In this document: piece by piece, positions 1 to 9,698 of the stretch
Position numbering within the stretch: position 1 is the stretch's first letter
How the letters are laid out: each line of letters opens with the position of its first letter
DNA from: Progne subis subis
Taxonomy: Eukaryota > Chordata > Aves > Passeriformes > Hirundinidae
Direction: 5' to 3'
NCBI GenBank assembly: GCA_022316685.1
Contig: JAKJHU010000537.1
Span: forward strand, 186,001-250,000
Length of the DNA stretch: 64,000 nt
Position numbers and translations under genes: made by a program
Notes under the pieces: model-generated
What the model was told of the DNA's origin: nothing
The model's input: only the letters and a program-made list of their open reading frames with translations
The model's database searches: none

Positions 1-460
1 AGCGTCCCACGGGAGCCCGGATCCGGTGGACTTTTATGGAAGAAAGGGAAGTCCGTGGCACCTCCGGAGCGGCTTTTGGCAGGCGAGCAGCAGCAGCAGC
101 GCCGCCGTTAACCCCTCGTCCTCCTCCCGCGGCTGCGCTCGCGTTTTTTTGGGAGGGAGTGGGGCTGGGGTCAGCAGCTCCTCTGCGGCTCCGCCAAGAA
201 CCTGCGGGCCACGGGATGCTCAGCAGCCAAAGAAACTTCAGGTTTTTTTTAAAAAAGAAAGGTTCATTTGGCTCCTCAACATCATCCAAATGGACGCGGA
301 GCGTTCCTGAGCATCCCATCCATCCCCAGCGCCCCCGCCCCGAGCGAAAACCCCAGGAGGGAGGGAAAAGAGAGGAAAACTTCTCGCTGCTCCAGAAGAG
401 TTTCCGGCTGGATTTTCTCCCGTCCCAAGGGCAGCTCTGGACTCTCCCTCCGAGCGCTGC

Positions 461-490
461 CAATTCCAATTCCAATTCCAATTCCAATTC
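461..490. repeat. (CAATTC)5 simple repeat
   Basis: Five perfect head-to-tail copies of the hexamer CAATTC, ending at a GC-rich stretch. Confidence 0.9.
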
Positions 491-626
491 CGGCCTCGGG
501 GGGAGCGGCGAGGCCGAGCCCGGATGCGCTGGCGGGGCCCGGAGAGCTCGGTCCCCTCCCGGCCGGGGCTGTCGTCACCGGGGGCGAAAAGGAGAATTTT
601 TAGGCAGCGGAAGGAAGGGAAAAGCA

Positions 627-684
627 AAAAAATAATAATAATAATTAAAAAAAAAAAAAAGAAAAAGAAAAAGAGAAAACAAAA
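627..684. repeat. A-rich low-complexity tract
   Basis: AAT triplets followed by a long A run interrupted by G (AAAAAG units). It could be a decayed poly(A) or microsatellite. There is no coding potential. Confidence 0.8.
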
Positions 685-1077
685 CCAACCAACCCAGAGG
701 AATAAATAATAAATGAGCCCCCCCAAGCCCAAGCTCCCGCTCCCATCAGATTAGGGAAGCCGAAATAGCCAAATTGGCCCAGAGCGGGAGCGGGACTGGC
801 ACGCGCGGGCTTTGATCCACCCCCGCGCCCGGGAAGGTGCCTGGGACGGGGATCAGACACCCCAAGGGAGGAGGAATTTTGCAGGGGAGGATTTTGAGGC
901 GTGTGCGAGCCCCCCCCAGGCTGGCTGTGGGGTGGGATTTGGTGTCCGGGTGGGATCTGGGGGAGGGAGGGGCTCAGCGTCTGATCCCAAATCCCAGCGG
1001 GGGGTGTTGGTGTCAGGGCTGGGTGCCACCCCAAAAACCAACACGGCACGGGTGGAAAGGGCAGGGAGGGGATTCAA

Positions 1078-1522
1078 CCCCCTCTGTCGCCCCACCTGCA
1101 GCTCGGGGTCCCCAGCATCACAAGGATGTGGAGCTGCTGGAATGAGGCCAGAGGAGAGCACGGGGCTGCTCTGAGAGCTGGGAATGTTCCCCTGGAGCAG
1201 GGAAAGGCTCCAGGGAGAGCTCAGAGCCCCTGGCAGGACCCAAAGGGGCTCCAGGAGAGCTGGAGAGGGGCTGGGAACAAGGGCTGGAGGGACAGGACAC
1301 AGGGAATGGATCCCACTGGGAAAGGGGAGATTGGGGTGGGATTTTGGGAAGGAATTCCTGCCTGGGCCGGAATTCCCAGAGGAGCTGTGGCTGCCCCTGG
1401 ATCCCTGGCAGTGCCCAAGGCCAGGCTGGGATAACCTGGGACAGTGGGAGGTGTCCCTGCCATAGCAGGGGTGGCTCTGGGTGGGATTTCCTTCCCTTCC
1501 AACCCAAACCATTCCAGGATTC
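1078..1522 (+). mobile_element. CR1-like LINE 3' fragment, copy A
   Basis: The stretch reads in the sense orientation of the CR1 3' end. It has the CTCCAGGGAGAGCTC and GGCTCCAGGAGAGCTGG segments, then GGGAATGG, then GGAATTCC, and ends with CCAACCCAAACCATTCC, the characteristic CR1 3' boundary. It is 5'-truncated and diverged, with no intact reverse transcriptase. It lies inside a PEBP4 intron. Its reverse complement resembles the copy near 24.85 kb in the same order of segments. Confidence 0.8.
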
Positions 1523-2739
1523 CAGCCTGGCTGTGCCTCGCACAGGGGTGAGTGGCTCGGATTTGAGGCCCTCGAGGTCATTGTGTGACCACAGCCTGGA
1601 TTGTGGCAGCACTGGGAATTGTCCCAGCGCCTCCCAGCCACCAAAGGGAATTGTCCCTGTCCCCAAAGGCGATGCAGCAGCGGAGCCTCCCCGGGGACAC
1701 ATCCCAAGGGAAGGTTCCAGCACAGGCTCCACTCCCATCTGCACAGAATTCAGGCTTCGGGCCTTTAAATGACTGAATTAGGCAAAATTTGGTGTTTCTC
1801 CAAGAATTCTCCGGAAATCTGCTGCTGGAAAAGCAAACTCATCTTAAAGCTACACGCACGCAGGGCGAGCAAGTTTTCCACTCTGAAGGATTGGGGTGGA
1901 AAAGACTTTTCCAGCCCTACCCAGCCCTTGTTTTTTTTTTTTTCTGGCCGGGTCAAGCTTGCTCCTCCCGCTGGAATCTCGGGGGCTTTGTGGAGACCTC
2001 TCACAGTTCACCTTTCTGGGGAGATCTTGTGGCGTTTTGGGGGTGTCCCGTCAGAATTGGGGGAGCACCCTGGGACCCTAGATCCATGGTGGGGATGAAG
2101 GGAGGAGCCAGGTGGAGCTCCTGGGTTGGACTGGGCTGGTGACAAAGCCCGGGGCACCAAAGGCAGGCGCGGCCGGTGTCGAAAGTGACGTTTGAGCGGT
2201 GCCACCGTGGCAGCGGGGGGCACAAAGCGCCCTTCTCCTTGTGCCATCCTCGTCCCCTCCTCCAGATCCAGCGCCACTTCCCACCCCAGCAGGGCAGCAT
2301 CCCACCGAGGAGGCCGAGGATGCTCCCGAGGGGTTCCTGGCCGGATCCTGAGGCGGACAAATCCCACCCCAGCCCCTCCCCTGGCCGGGCCAGCTCCGGG
2401 CCAGTGGGTCAGGGTGATTCATCCCGCAGCCAGCTCCGCCGGGAGCTCGCCCGGAATTGCGACACCGTGGGGCTGTTGGAGGCATCCAGGCAGCTCCTAA
2501 CACACCCCTGGGGTTGCTATCAACATCCCTGTTGTTCTTAGCAATCGCATCCATCATTTATCACCCCGGTTTACAGCAGAGGCCCAGCGGCCGGGAGCCG
2601 GGGTGTGACGGCGCAGGACGGGCTTGGGGCGCTCCCCAAAAAGGGGTTTGGGGTGCAGCCACCCCCCGAGTCCCCGGGGTCCAGAGCAGGGCAGGCAGGG
2701 AGTGCACAGCCCTCTGCACAACCTGGTGCAGCCGTCATT

Positions 2740-3170
2740 TGTGCAACTTTCGTTTTATCCAGCTATCATTTTATTCCACAACCATTTGTTCAACCATTGT
2801 TTTATCCAACCTGCATTTTATTCCACAACCATTTGTTCAACCATTGTTTTATCCAACCTGCATTTTATTCCACAACCATTTGTTCAACCATTGTTTTATC
2901 CAACCTGCATTTTATTCCACAACCATTTGTTCAACCATTGTTTTATCCAACCTGCATTTTATTCCACAGTCATTTGTTCAGTCTTAGTTTTGTTCAGCCA
3001 TCATTTGCTCAGCCTTTATTTCATCCAGCTATCGTTTTATCCCGCCATCCTTTGTTCAACCTTCGTTTCGTTCAGCTCGCGCGTTATCCCGCCACCGTTT
3101 CGTTCGGCTGCCGTTTGTTCGACCTTCATTTTGCTCATCTCTGATTTCATCCAGCGCCCGTCTTTGCTCA
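2740..3170. repeat. 47-bp minisatellite with a decaying flank
   Basis: Nearly identical units start at about 2769, 2816, 2863, 2910 and 2957, giving a period of 47 bp. Each unit is made of three related sub-units of the CATTTGTTCAAC / CATTGTTTTATCCAAC kind. Downstream of 2970 the same 15-16 bp theme continues in increasingly diverged form to about 3170 (TTCAGCCATC, TTCGTTCAGCTC and similar). Confidence 0.9.
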
Positions 3171-3433
3171 GCTTTCCCGCCTCAGCAAACCCCTGGTGCT
3201 TCCCTGCAGAGGGAAGGGGGAGCAAGGAAACTCCTCCGTGAAGTTTCTTGGCAAAGCCAGCGGCCTCGACTCCCAGATCCAGCGCTCCCGGCCGCGCCAG
3301 GAGCGTCCTGGCAAAGCCTCATCTCCCGTGCCCTCCCACCGCAGCTGGGCCGCGCTTTTGGGGAGGGAGCTCAGCATCCCGCATCCCGTTCCCCCCGTCC
3401 TGCACCTCCCTCTGCAACCCCGCCAGTGTTTTA

Positions 3434-3472
3434 TTAAAAAAATAAACAATAATAATAATAATAATAAAAAAA
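3434..3472. repeat. (AAT)n simple repeat
   Basis: Seven or so ATA/AAT triplets bounded by A runs. Confidence 0.85.
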
Positions 3473-5368
3473 ATCCCTCTCCTTTTCCAACACAAATGTT
3501 TTGTCTGAGGTTTCAAAACCCTCCCGAGTGTCATCACAGCTGGCTCAGACCCCTCACCTACATCCTGCAGGAGAGGTGCAGATGGGCACAGCAACGCCCG
3601 GGCCGGGCAGGGATCCGCGCCTCGCTGGAAATCCGCCCGGCACAGCCTCCCTCCCTGCAGAACCTCTCCCTCTCCGGAGATCCCAGCCCTGGCAATGCCA
3701 TCCTCGGGCTGCCAGGAGGGAGCAGGAGCCCGGGAAGGTCCCTGCCAGGGATGGTTCGGGTTATGGAGTGCAAGGGTTTTAGTTCTAGATTATAAAAAAA
3801 AAATAATAATAATCAAAAAAAAAAAAAAAGATAATAATCCTTGCAAAGAGCCGGGCGCGGAGGTGATTTATGTTTATTTTGCTCAGTTAATAACCCGTGG
3901 CACGTCCTCCCCTGCGGCGTTAGGGTGGATCAGACAAAGCTGCATTTAAATTACGACCGTGCCCGATATTTATTTTTTAATATATTTTTATGGTCGCCTT
4001 CCCCATTTAACGCCAGCTAAAAAAAATGTCCGGGCTGTGCCAAGAGCTGCCTAAGGATCCTAAAGGTTGTAGGGGTAAATCCTTGGAGTTCAGACCCTGG
4101 AAAAGTGGGAGAAGATCTTCAGATCCGTGTTGGAGCGGTGACATTCCTGGGCCTGCTCCAACTCCTGCTCCCTGGGGACCCTCAGCAGGTTTTCCCAGGA
4201 GTTCTGATGAGCCTCGGGGAGTTTTTTGGGATGAGGGTGCGCAGTCGGTGTTGGTCAGTGCCTGCTGGAACAGGGTGTCCTGGCACGGTTCTGGGGTTAA
4301 AATCACCCAGGTTTTGGTGCTTGTGGTTGTGTCAATCCCCAAACGGACAAATCCATCAGCTGTGAGATCCCAGCCCACCCAGGATGAGCTTTCCTGAGGT
4401 TCTGGATCTGCCCTGAGAAGAAGGAAATAACCGTTTTTTTTCCTTTTCCTACCTCTTCCACTATTGTTCTGCCTGGATGTGGCTCAGACCACAGTGGTTT
4501 ATCAAATTTCCAGCTGCAGACTGACCGGGAACAAGCCAAATATCACTTGGAGCGGCAAAATTCCGTGAATATACAATTTAATAAATTAAAATAACGGGCT
4601 CTGGGTGAGAGGGTCGGCAGCTGGAAATTCCGGGTATCCCACCCTCCTTGGGGACATTCCTGGAGCCCGTGAGCGGAGCAGGAAGCTCTGGAGAGAGGAT
4701 TAACTCCTGTTCTTTGCACGCATGGGAAGCAAAGCGTCTGAGCAGCCAGGATCCGGGTGGGAAGTTTGGAGCGGGGAAATTCTGGGAATCGTTCCTGCCT
4801 CAGGCCCGGGATGGCCCGGCCACATCTCCAGCTGTGCCTGGAGAGTGAAACTGGCTGCGAGCACAGAGCGAGGGCCCTGAGTCATCCCAGCATCCAGGAA
4901 CTGGGGCTGCGGGGAAGCACCAGAGCTGAGGAGAAGGTCTGGGCTCGGGAAAGCTGGGCCGGTTCCAGCAGGAAGGGGAGGTTTCTCCGGATTTGGGGTG
5001 TGATGGGAATCCAACCTCTGAGGGGTCTTGTCCCTGTGTTGTCACTCCCTGCCCTGGCAATGCTGTCAAAGCACTTTGGAGCAACAGGAGGCCGTTCCCA
5101 AGGAAGGCTGGAGGCGCCTCTCCCACCCTGCTCCTTCCACGGAAACCATTTCTGTGTCCCTCCGAAAATTTTTTTTGTAATTCCTCTTTCTCCCGATTTC
5201 CTCCCCGACAGAGAGCCCTGGCAATCCAGCGGCACAGCGAGGCTGGCGTGATGGGATGTGACATTTCTCATCTCTGACAGGCTCCTCCGGGCGCCAAACC
5301 CCGGCTGGACGGTGACGGGAAAAGCAAGGGCGGGCTGGAGCCGCACCAGCCGCGAGGGGGTCGGGGCG

Positions 5369-5377
5369 GCGTGGGCG
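5369..5377 (+). promoter_or_regulatory. Perfect EGR consensus site (intronic)
   Basis: GCGTGGGCG, the canonical EGR1/2/3 binding site, occurs inside a short GC-rich stretch of the PEBP4 intron. A single 9-mer can occur by chance in GC-rich DNA, so only the match itself is certain. Confidence 0.3.
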
Positions 5378-6981
5378 AGCCGGAGGTGTTTGGGAGCATC
5401 CCGTGCCCCAGATCCAGCAGCAGGATCTCTCTGGAAGCGAGCTGCCGTGCAAACAGGCGGCTGAGCTGGGGAATGCCAGAGTTTGGGAGTGCTGGGAGCC
5501 GGCCGGGCCCTGCCCCGCTCTCTCCCCGGATAATTGGAGGGAGAGTTTCTCTTGGAGCGGCTGCTCGCTCACATGCTTTTCGTTGGGAAGCGGGACGAGC
5601 CTGGATGTTTCTGGGAGCTGGGGGAGGAGTGGTCCTCCTCGCTGCTTTGGTGGGGAGGAGGAAACCCCAAAACCTTCACCTTCCTCCACAAGGACACGGT
5701 GGAACGGATCCAGATCCACCTGCAATTGGCATCTCATCCTTCCCTTCCCCGTCCCGGCCTCGCAGGAAGCCGGGTCTCTGCCCTTCCCAGGGTGCTGCCC
5801 TGCGCTCTCCGAGCCGATTCCTCCATCCCGACCTCGCTCCAAAGATCACAGGAACCCAGGAGAACAAACCCAGGCTCCTTTGGAGCCGCTCGGGCCCCGT
5901 CAAACACGAGTGAGGAGCAGCTCAGGAGGAGCCCCGGCTGCCGGGGATCGTTTCCCTCTCGGATAATTGTTGGGTTAATGCCGGGCCGGGCTCTCGCCTG
6001 CTTCCCATGGGATGCAGCCCCCACACGTGGCTGAGCCCCTCCCCGGTGTGCCGGGGGTCGCCGGGGCCGGGCTGGGAGCAGGAGCAGCCCAGCCCATCTC
6101 GGCTGCGCTTCCCCGGGTGCCATCCGTCATCTGTTTGTCCTGGTGCCCTGCCAGCGATTGTGCCGATTCCCACACCCACTTTTCCAAAACCCTCCGCTCC
6201 TCGCCCGGGCGAATCGCTGGCGAGAGCTCGCCACCCATCCCTTTCCCCTCCTCTCCGATGGGATCAGACACGTTCCGGAGGAGGGGGAAGAAAGGGAAGG
6301 GGGTGAAAAGAAAACAAAACAGCAATAACAAAAAAAAAAAAAAAAAAAATCAAGAAGAAAACACAAGGTGACTCACTGCCTTTCGTTTATTTGTGTTTAT
6401 TTCCCCCACCACCCACCCTCGGCACCGGGGGCCGGCCGGGAGCTTCCAGGGGGATGAAATTCCCCACTCCTTTGGCCGAGGATTTTTCAGGCCGCCCGGA
6501 TCTCTGCCACGAGCATCTTGTGCCCCGCCAGCTCTCGACACCGCCCGGCGCAGGGTTGGGAATATCTGATTCCGCCTCCTACAACCGCGTCCTCGGCAGG
6601 GGGAAAAGAGGAAGGAGATAAAAAGCTGGGAAGCTCAAATGGTGTCATTAGGAACTATTAATGGTCTCGTGAAAGGGCATTAATAAAGGCGGCAGCTCAT
6701 CAGCGTCCATTAGCTGGGCTCGTGGCAGGGATCTTTGGGAGCTGCCGGAGTGTGATGCTCCCCTCGCCCTCTCCGGCGTGTCAGCAAAGGGGAAAGGGGC
6801 TGCAGGGGACGGGGTGGGGGGAGTTTTTCCTCCTACAAACCATTGCCTGAGGAAAAATAAAAAAAAAAAAATGGAGAAAATGTCACAGGGCGTCACACCC
6901 CAACTCTCCAACCCCTCCCGCACCCCGGCAGCCGTGCCCAGAGCTCGCTCCTTGCTCCCAGGACAGCTGTTTACTATTAAA

Positions 6982-7021
6982 GAAATTGAAAAATAAATAA
7001 ATAAGCAAATAAATAAATAAA
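6982..7021. repeat. (AAAT)n simple repeat
   Basis: AAAT tetranucleotides with one interruption (AAGC), directly before the CpG-rich block. Confidence 0.85.
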
Positions 7022-7039
7022 GGCAGGGTTTGGAGCGCT

Positions 7040-7800
7040 CATCCCGACTTTCTCCCTCCCGCGCTCTTCCTGTTCTCGCGTCTTAAAAAAGGAGCTTTAT
7101 CCTTTGACTCTCCCATGCCCGGGGCTAGCCGGGAACCCGCGGCATCTCGGGGCGAGCAGGCAGCCCACATCGGCGGGCAGGGGAGCAGGGAGGAGGCCCG
7201 GCCTGTGCCGACGAGCCCCCGGCGAAGCCAGGAATAGCAGCGCGGTCCCTGCACGGGAGCGGAGAGGAACCCGCGGAGCCTGGCTTTGAAGAGCCGGGGC
7301 TGGCAGCGTGCCCGGCCCGGCCGCACGGCGAGCCCGGGATGAGCCCGGGACGAGCCCGGGACGAGCCCGGGATGAGCTCGGGATGCGCCAGCAGCTTCCC
7401 CTCCCCACCCCTCGGCGGGCAGCGGCACATCTGGGGGAGCGGGCACAGCTGGAGGGCTCGGGCACGTGCGCACATCTGGGCGGGGGAGGCGCCGGCCCGC
7501 GCGTGGGTGGGCTGGCGGTGCGCATCTGGACGGGGCCGCAGCAGCCCCGCGGCCCCGCGCGTCCCCTCCGGCTGTTTCCCCCCTCACACCCCACCCTGCG
7601 CCGCTCCTTCCCCTCCCGCTGCGGCCCCGAAGCCTCGCTCGTCACCTCCCGGCCTCCGGGAGCCGATGTCCCGGGATCCGAGCGGGCTCTGGGCTCGGCG
7701 GTGACCTTTGGCGTGCCAGGGGCAGCTGGCAGGAGGCTGCCACCGGCCGCGGCTCAGTGAGGAGCGGGCTCCTTTGGAGGGGAAGCGAAGATTTGATAGC
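7040..7800. promoter_or_regulatory. CpG-rich block in PEBP4 intron
   Basis: The stretch is dense in CG dinucleotides and GC-rich, in contrast to the A-rich DNA on both sides (AAAT repeat before it, T23 tract after it). It includes a 12-bp tandem repeat at 7330-7386. It could be an internal or alternative PEBP4 promoter, or simply a GC-rich minisatellite neighbourhood. I see no convincing TATA box or exon. Confidence 0.4.
7330..7386. repeat. 12-bp tandem repeat (GAGCCCGGGACG)
   Basis: Four to five copies of GAGCCCGGGA(C/T)G run head to tail within the CpG-rich block. Confidence 0.85.
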
Positions 7801-7868
7801 AGGGAGCTGAGGCACCGAGCCCCCCTCCCCACGTGCGCTTTTGCTTTTTGCCGGGAGTTATCTGAGGC

Positions 7869-7891
7869 TTTTTTTTTTTTTTTTTTTTTTT
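7869..7891. repeat. Poly(T) tract
   Basis: Uninterrupted run of about 23 T. It may be the A-tail of a minus-strand retro-insertion or a simple homopolymer. Confidence 0.8.
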
Positions 7892-8624
7892 AATTCGGGA
7901 TAACAACTCCCAGGGCAGGTTAGGACGGAGGAGCCCTGGCAGCGGAGCGTGTGTGGGCAGGACTGGAATAACGGGTGCCGTAGGAAAGGATTTATGAGCG
8001 CTGGGAGGATGGGAATGGCCGGGAATAGCACGGCAGGTCAGGGGTGAGCTGGGATGTCCCTTTGCCATCCATCCAGTCCCCACAGGACGCTGGGTGTCCC
8101 GGGAAAGGCTCCCTGCTCCCGGGAGGACTCCCAGGATGGGGAGCCAAACTTCCAGCGGGACTCGCTGTGCAAGCAGGAGTTTCTGTCGAGAGCAAAGCCG
8201 TGGGAATGCCGGTGGAAATCGCCGCAGTCCCACCGGGAGCGGGCCAGCTCTCCCAAACGCCGCCGTGCCCAGCAGCACCGAGGCTTTGAACGGAGTTATT
8301 GCGGCTTTCCCGGTGTGCCACAGCCTGGATCCTTGGCCTGGATCTCCAGCCCATTCCCAGTCTCCGTGTGCAGGTGACAGCAGTGTCACCGGTGTGCCAG
8401 GCCAGCCCCTAAACCCCAAAGAGCCAAAGAAAAGCTGCGGCACGCTCCTTCCCACCCACCCCTGGAGAAAAGGGTCCTCACAAGGAAAACACACAGAATG
8501 TTGGAAAATGAATCCCTGGGGACAAGTGGGCACAGCCGGGGGTGGGGCAGGAGGGGTCCAGCCCCTCGTGTTTTTCTCCTGAGGATCCCATTTTCACCTG
8601 ACCTCCCTCTTTTTGTCCTTCCAG

Positions 8625-8670
8625 GGTTCGGATCTGAGGGTTGGGAAGATCAGAGGGAAGGTCCTGACGA
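8625..8670 (+). CDS. PEBP4: PEBP4 coding exon (46 nt), partial gene
   Basis: A pyrimidine-rich acceptor ending TTCCAG (8619-8624) precedes this exon, and it ends at a GTGAGT donor (8671). It translates from its first base as GSDLRVGKIRGKVLT plus one base. This aligns with the human PEBP4 segment GADLKKGKIQG, which lies just before the conserved HRY motif. The phase (one base left over) fits the next exon exactly, making an AAT codon across the junction. The upstream part of the gene, including any signal peptide and the first ligand-pocket motif, is outside the window. The identification rests on three consecutive exons in phase and on the neighbouring EGR3. Confidence 0.85.
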
Positions 8671-9581
8671 GTGAGTGCAGACCCCGAATGAGGGGAGGGG
8701 GGCAGAGCTGGCTGGGGTGGGGACACCAGGGACACAGAGGTGGGGACACGAGGAGCTCCCCAGGGCACAGCTGGGCACTGTCTGAAGTAGCAGCCACTTT
8801 TTCTCTTCTTTTTTCCTAGAGGCAAAAGCTGTTTAAAAACTCCCCAGTGGTTGGAAAGGCTCCAAAACCAGGGCAAAAAAAAAAAAAAAAAAAAAGGGGG
8901 GGGAATGGATAAAACCCAAAAGAAAAACACGAGATAAAAGCGGGTGAATCCCCAACAACTCGTGTGATGCTGCAGGAACAAAGACTTTCAGCTCAAAGCG
9001 GGCCAAGACGGGGCTCGGGGGGGTCACACGCCGGGGGAGAGGGGCTGGGGGCTCACCTGGCTGCAGGGGACTGAGCCCTGGAGGAGCTTCAGCCTCTCGT
9101 CCCTCGGTGTCACATCCTGATGGGGCGGCTGTGCTGGTGGATGTCCCTTCCCCTCTCTGTCCTCAGCAGCTGGGTGCGCCCTGAGCCAGCTGTGGGCCCC
9201 ACATCTGGGCAGCTGTGCACTGCTCCCTCGCAGCCTGGAGCACGGTGGGGACCCCCAAGAGCCCCCTGGGGCAGCCCAAGGGGTGCTGGGGGGTCTCAGG
9301 TTTGTCCCCCCCGGGCACATCCCCTGCCCAGGGTGGGCTGCAGCCAGCAGGGAGGGTGCAGACGTGGGGAGGGGGATGGAGGAGAGGCCAGGGTGCCCCA
9401 GGGTGTGCTGCAGGGATGTTTTGGTGGCTCTGCCCACAGAACTGATGCGTGGTGAGGGGTCATGGTGCTGGGAGCTGGGCGGGAGAGCCGATCCTAGCCT
9501 GGAGGAGAGTGATGGAAAGCTGGTTCTGGTGGGAATTTCGGCTCACAGGGATGCTCAGCCCCTTTCTCTCCTCTGCCCCAG
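8671..9581 (+). other. PEBP4: PEBP4 intron
   Basis: GTGAGT...CCCCAG intron of 911 bp. It has an A-run at 8875-8895 next to a G-run and is otherwise G-rich unique sequence. No other feature was recognised. Confidence 0.8.
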
Positions 9582-9698
9582 ATTACAGCCGGCCCAAGCC
9601 CCCGCGCTACAGCGGCTACCACCGCTACCAGTTCCGCCTGTACCGGCAGCCGCCACACGAGGCCATCACCCTGAGCGCCGAGGACCAGGAGTCGCAGA
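9582..9698 (+). CDS. PEBP4: PEBP4 coding exon with PEBP HRY motif
   Basis: PEBP4 encodes a phosphatidylethanolamine-binding-protein family member; the family fold carries a small anion/phospholipid pocket, and human PEBP4 has been linked to cell-survival signalling. This exon encodes YSGYHRYQFRLYRQP, which contains the family's second conserved block G-x-H-R-Y-x-(F/W), whose His helps line the pocket. It opens after a polypyrimidine acceptor (TCTGCCCCAG) and ends CAGA|GTAAG. The first two bases complete an Asn codon with the previous exon, and the last base starts a Ser codon with the next. The DNA is rich in G/C at third positions (CGC, CTG, GCC), unlike the surrounding intron. Confidence 0.9.

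Larger units (their letters stand above)
1..8624 (+). other. PEBP4: PEBP4 intron (upstream part), no exon recognised
   Basis: This stretch precedes the first recognisable PEBP4 exon and is read as intron of that gene. I looked for the upstream PEBP exon carrying the conserved VDPDAPS-type motif and did not see it in any translated frame, so it probably lies before the window. The stretch holds a CR1 fragment, a 47-bp minisatellite, several A-rich simple repeats and a CpG-rich block at about 7.0-7.8 kb. A short or diverged exon could have been missed. Confidence 0.6.

Noticed and set aside
853..1744. Minus-strand open frames of 208-284 codons
   Set aside because: They overlap the CR1 fragment and GC-rich intron; the same frame-like peptides recur at the other CR1 copies, as expected for a repeat.
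1..8600. Search for the upstream PEBP4 exon with the VDPDAPS-type motif
   Set aside because: No translated frame showed it; probably located before the window.
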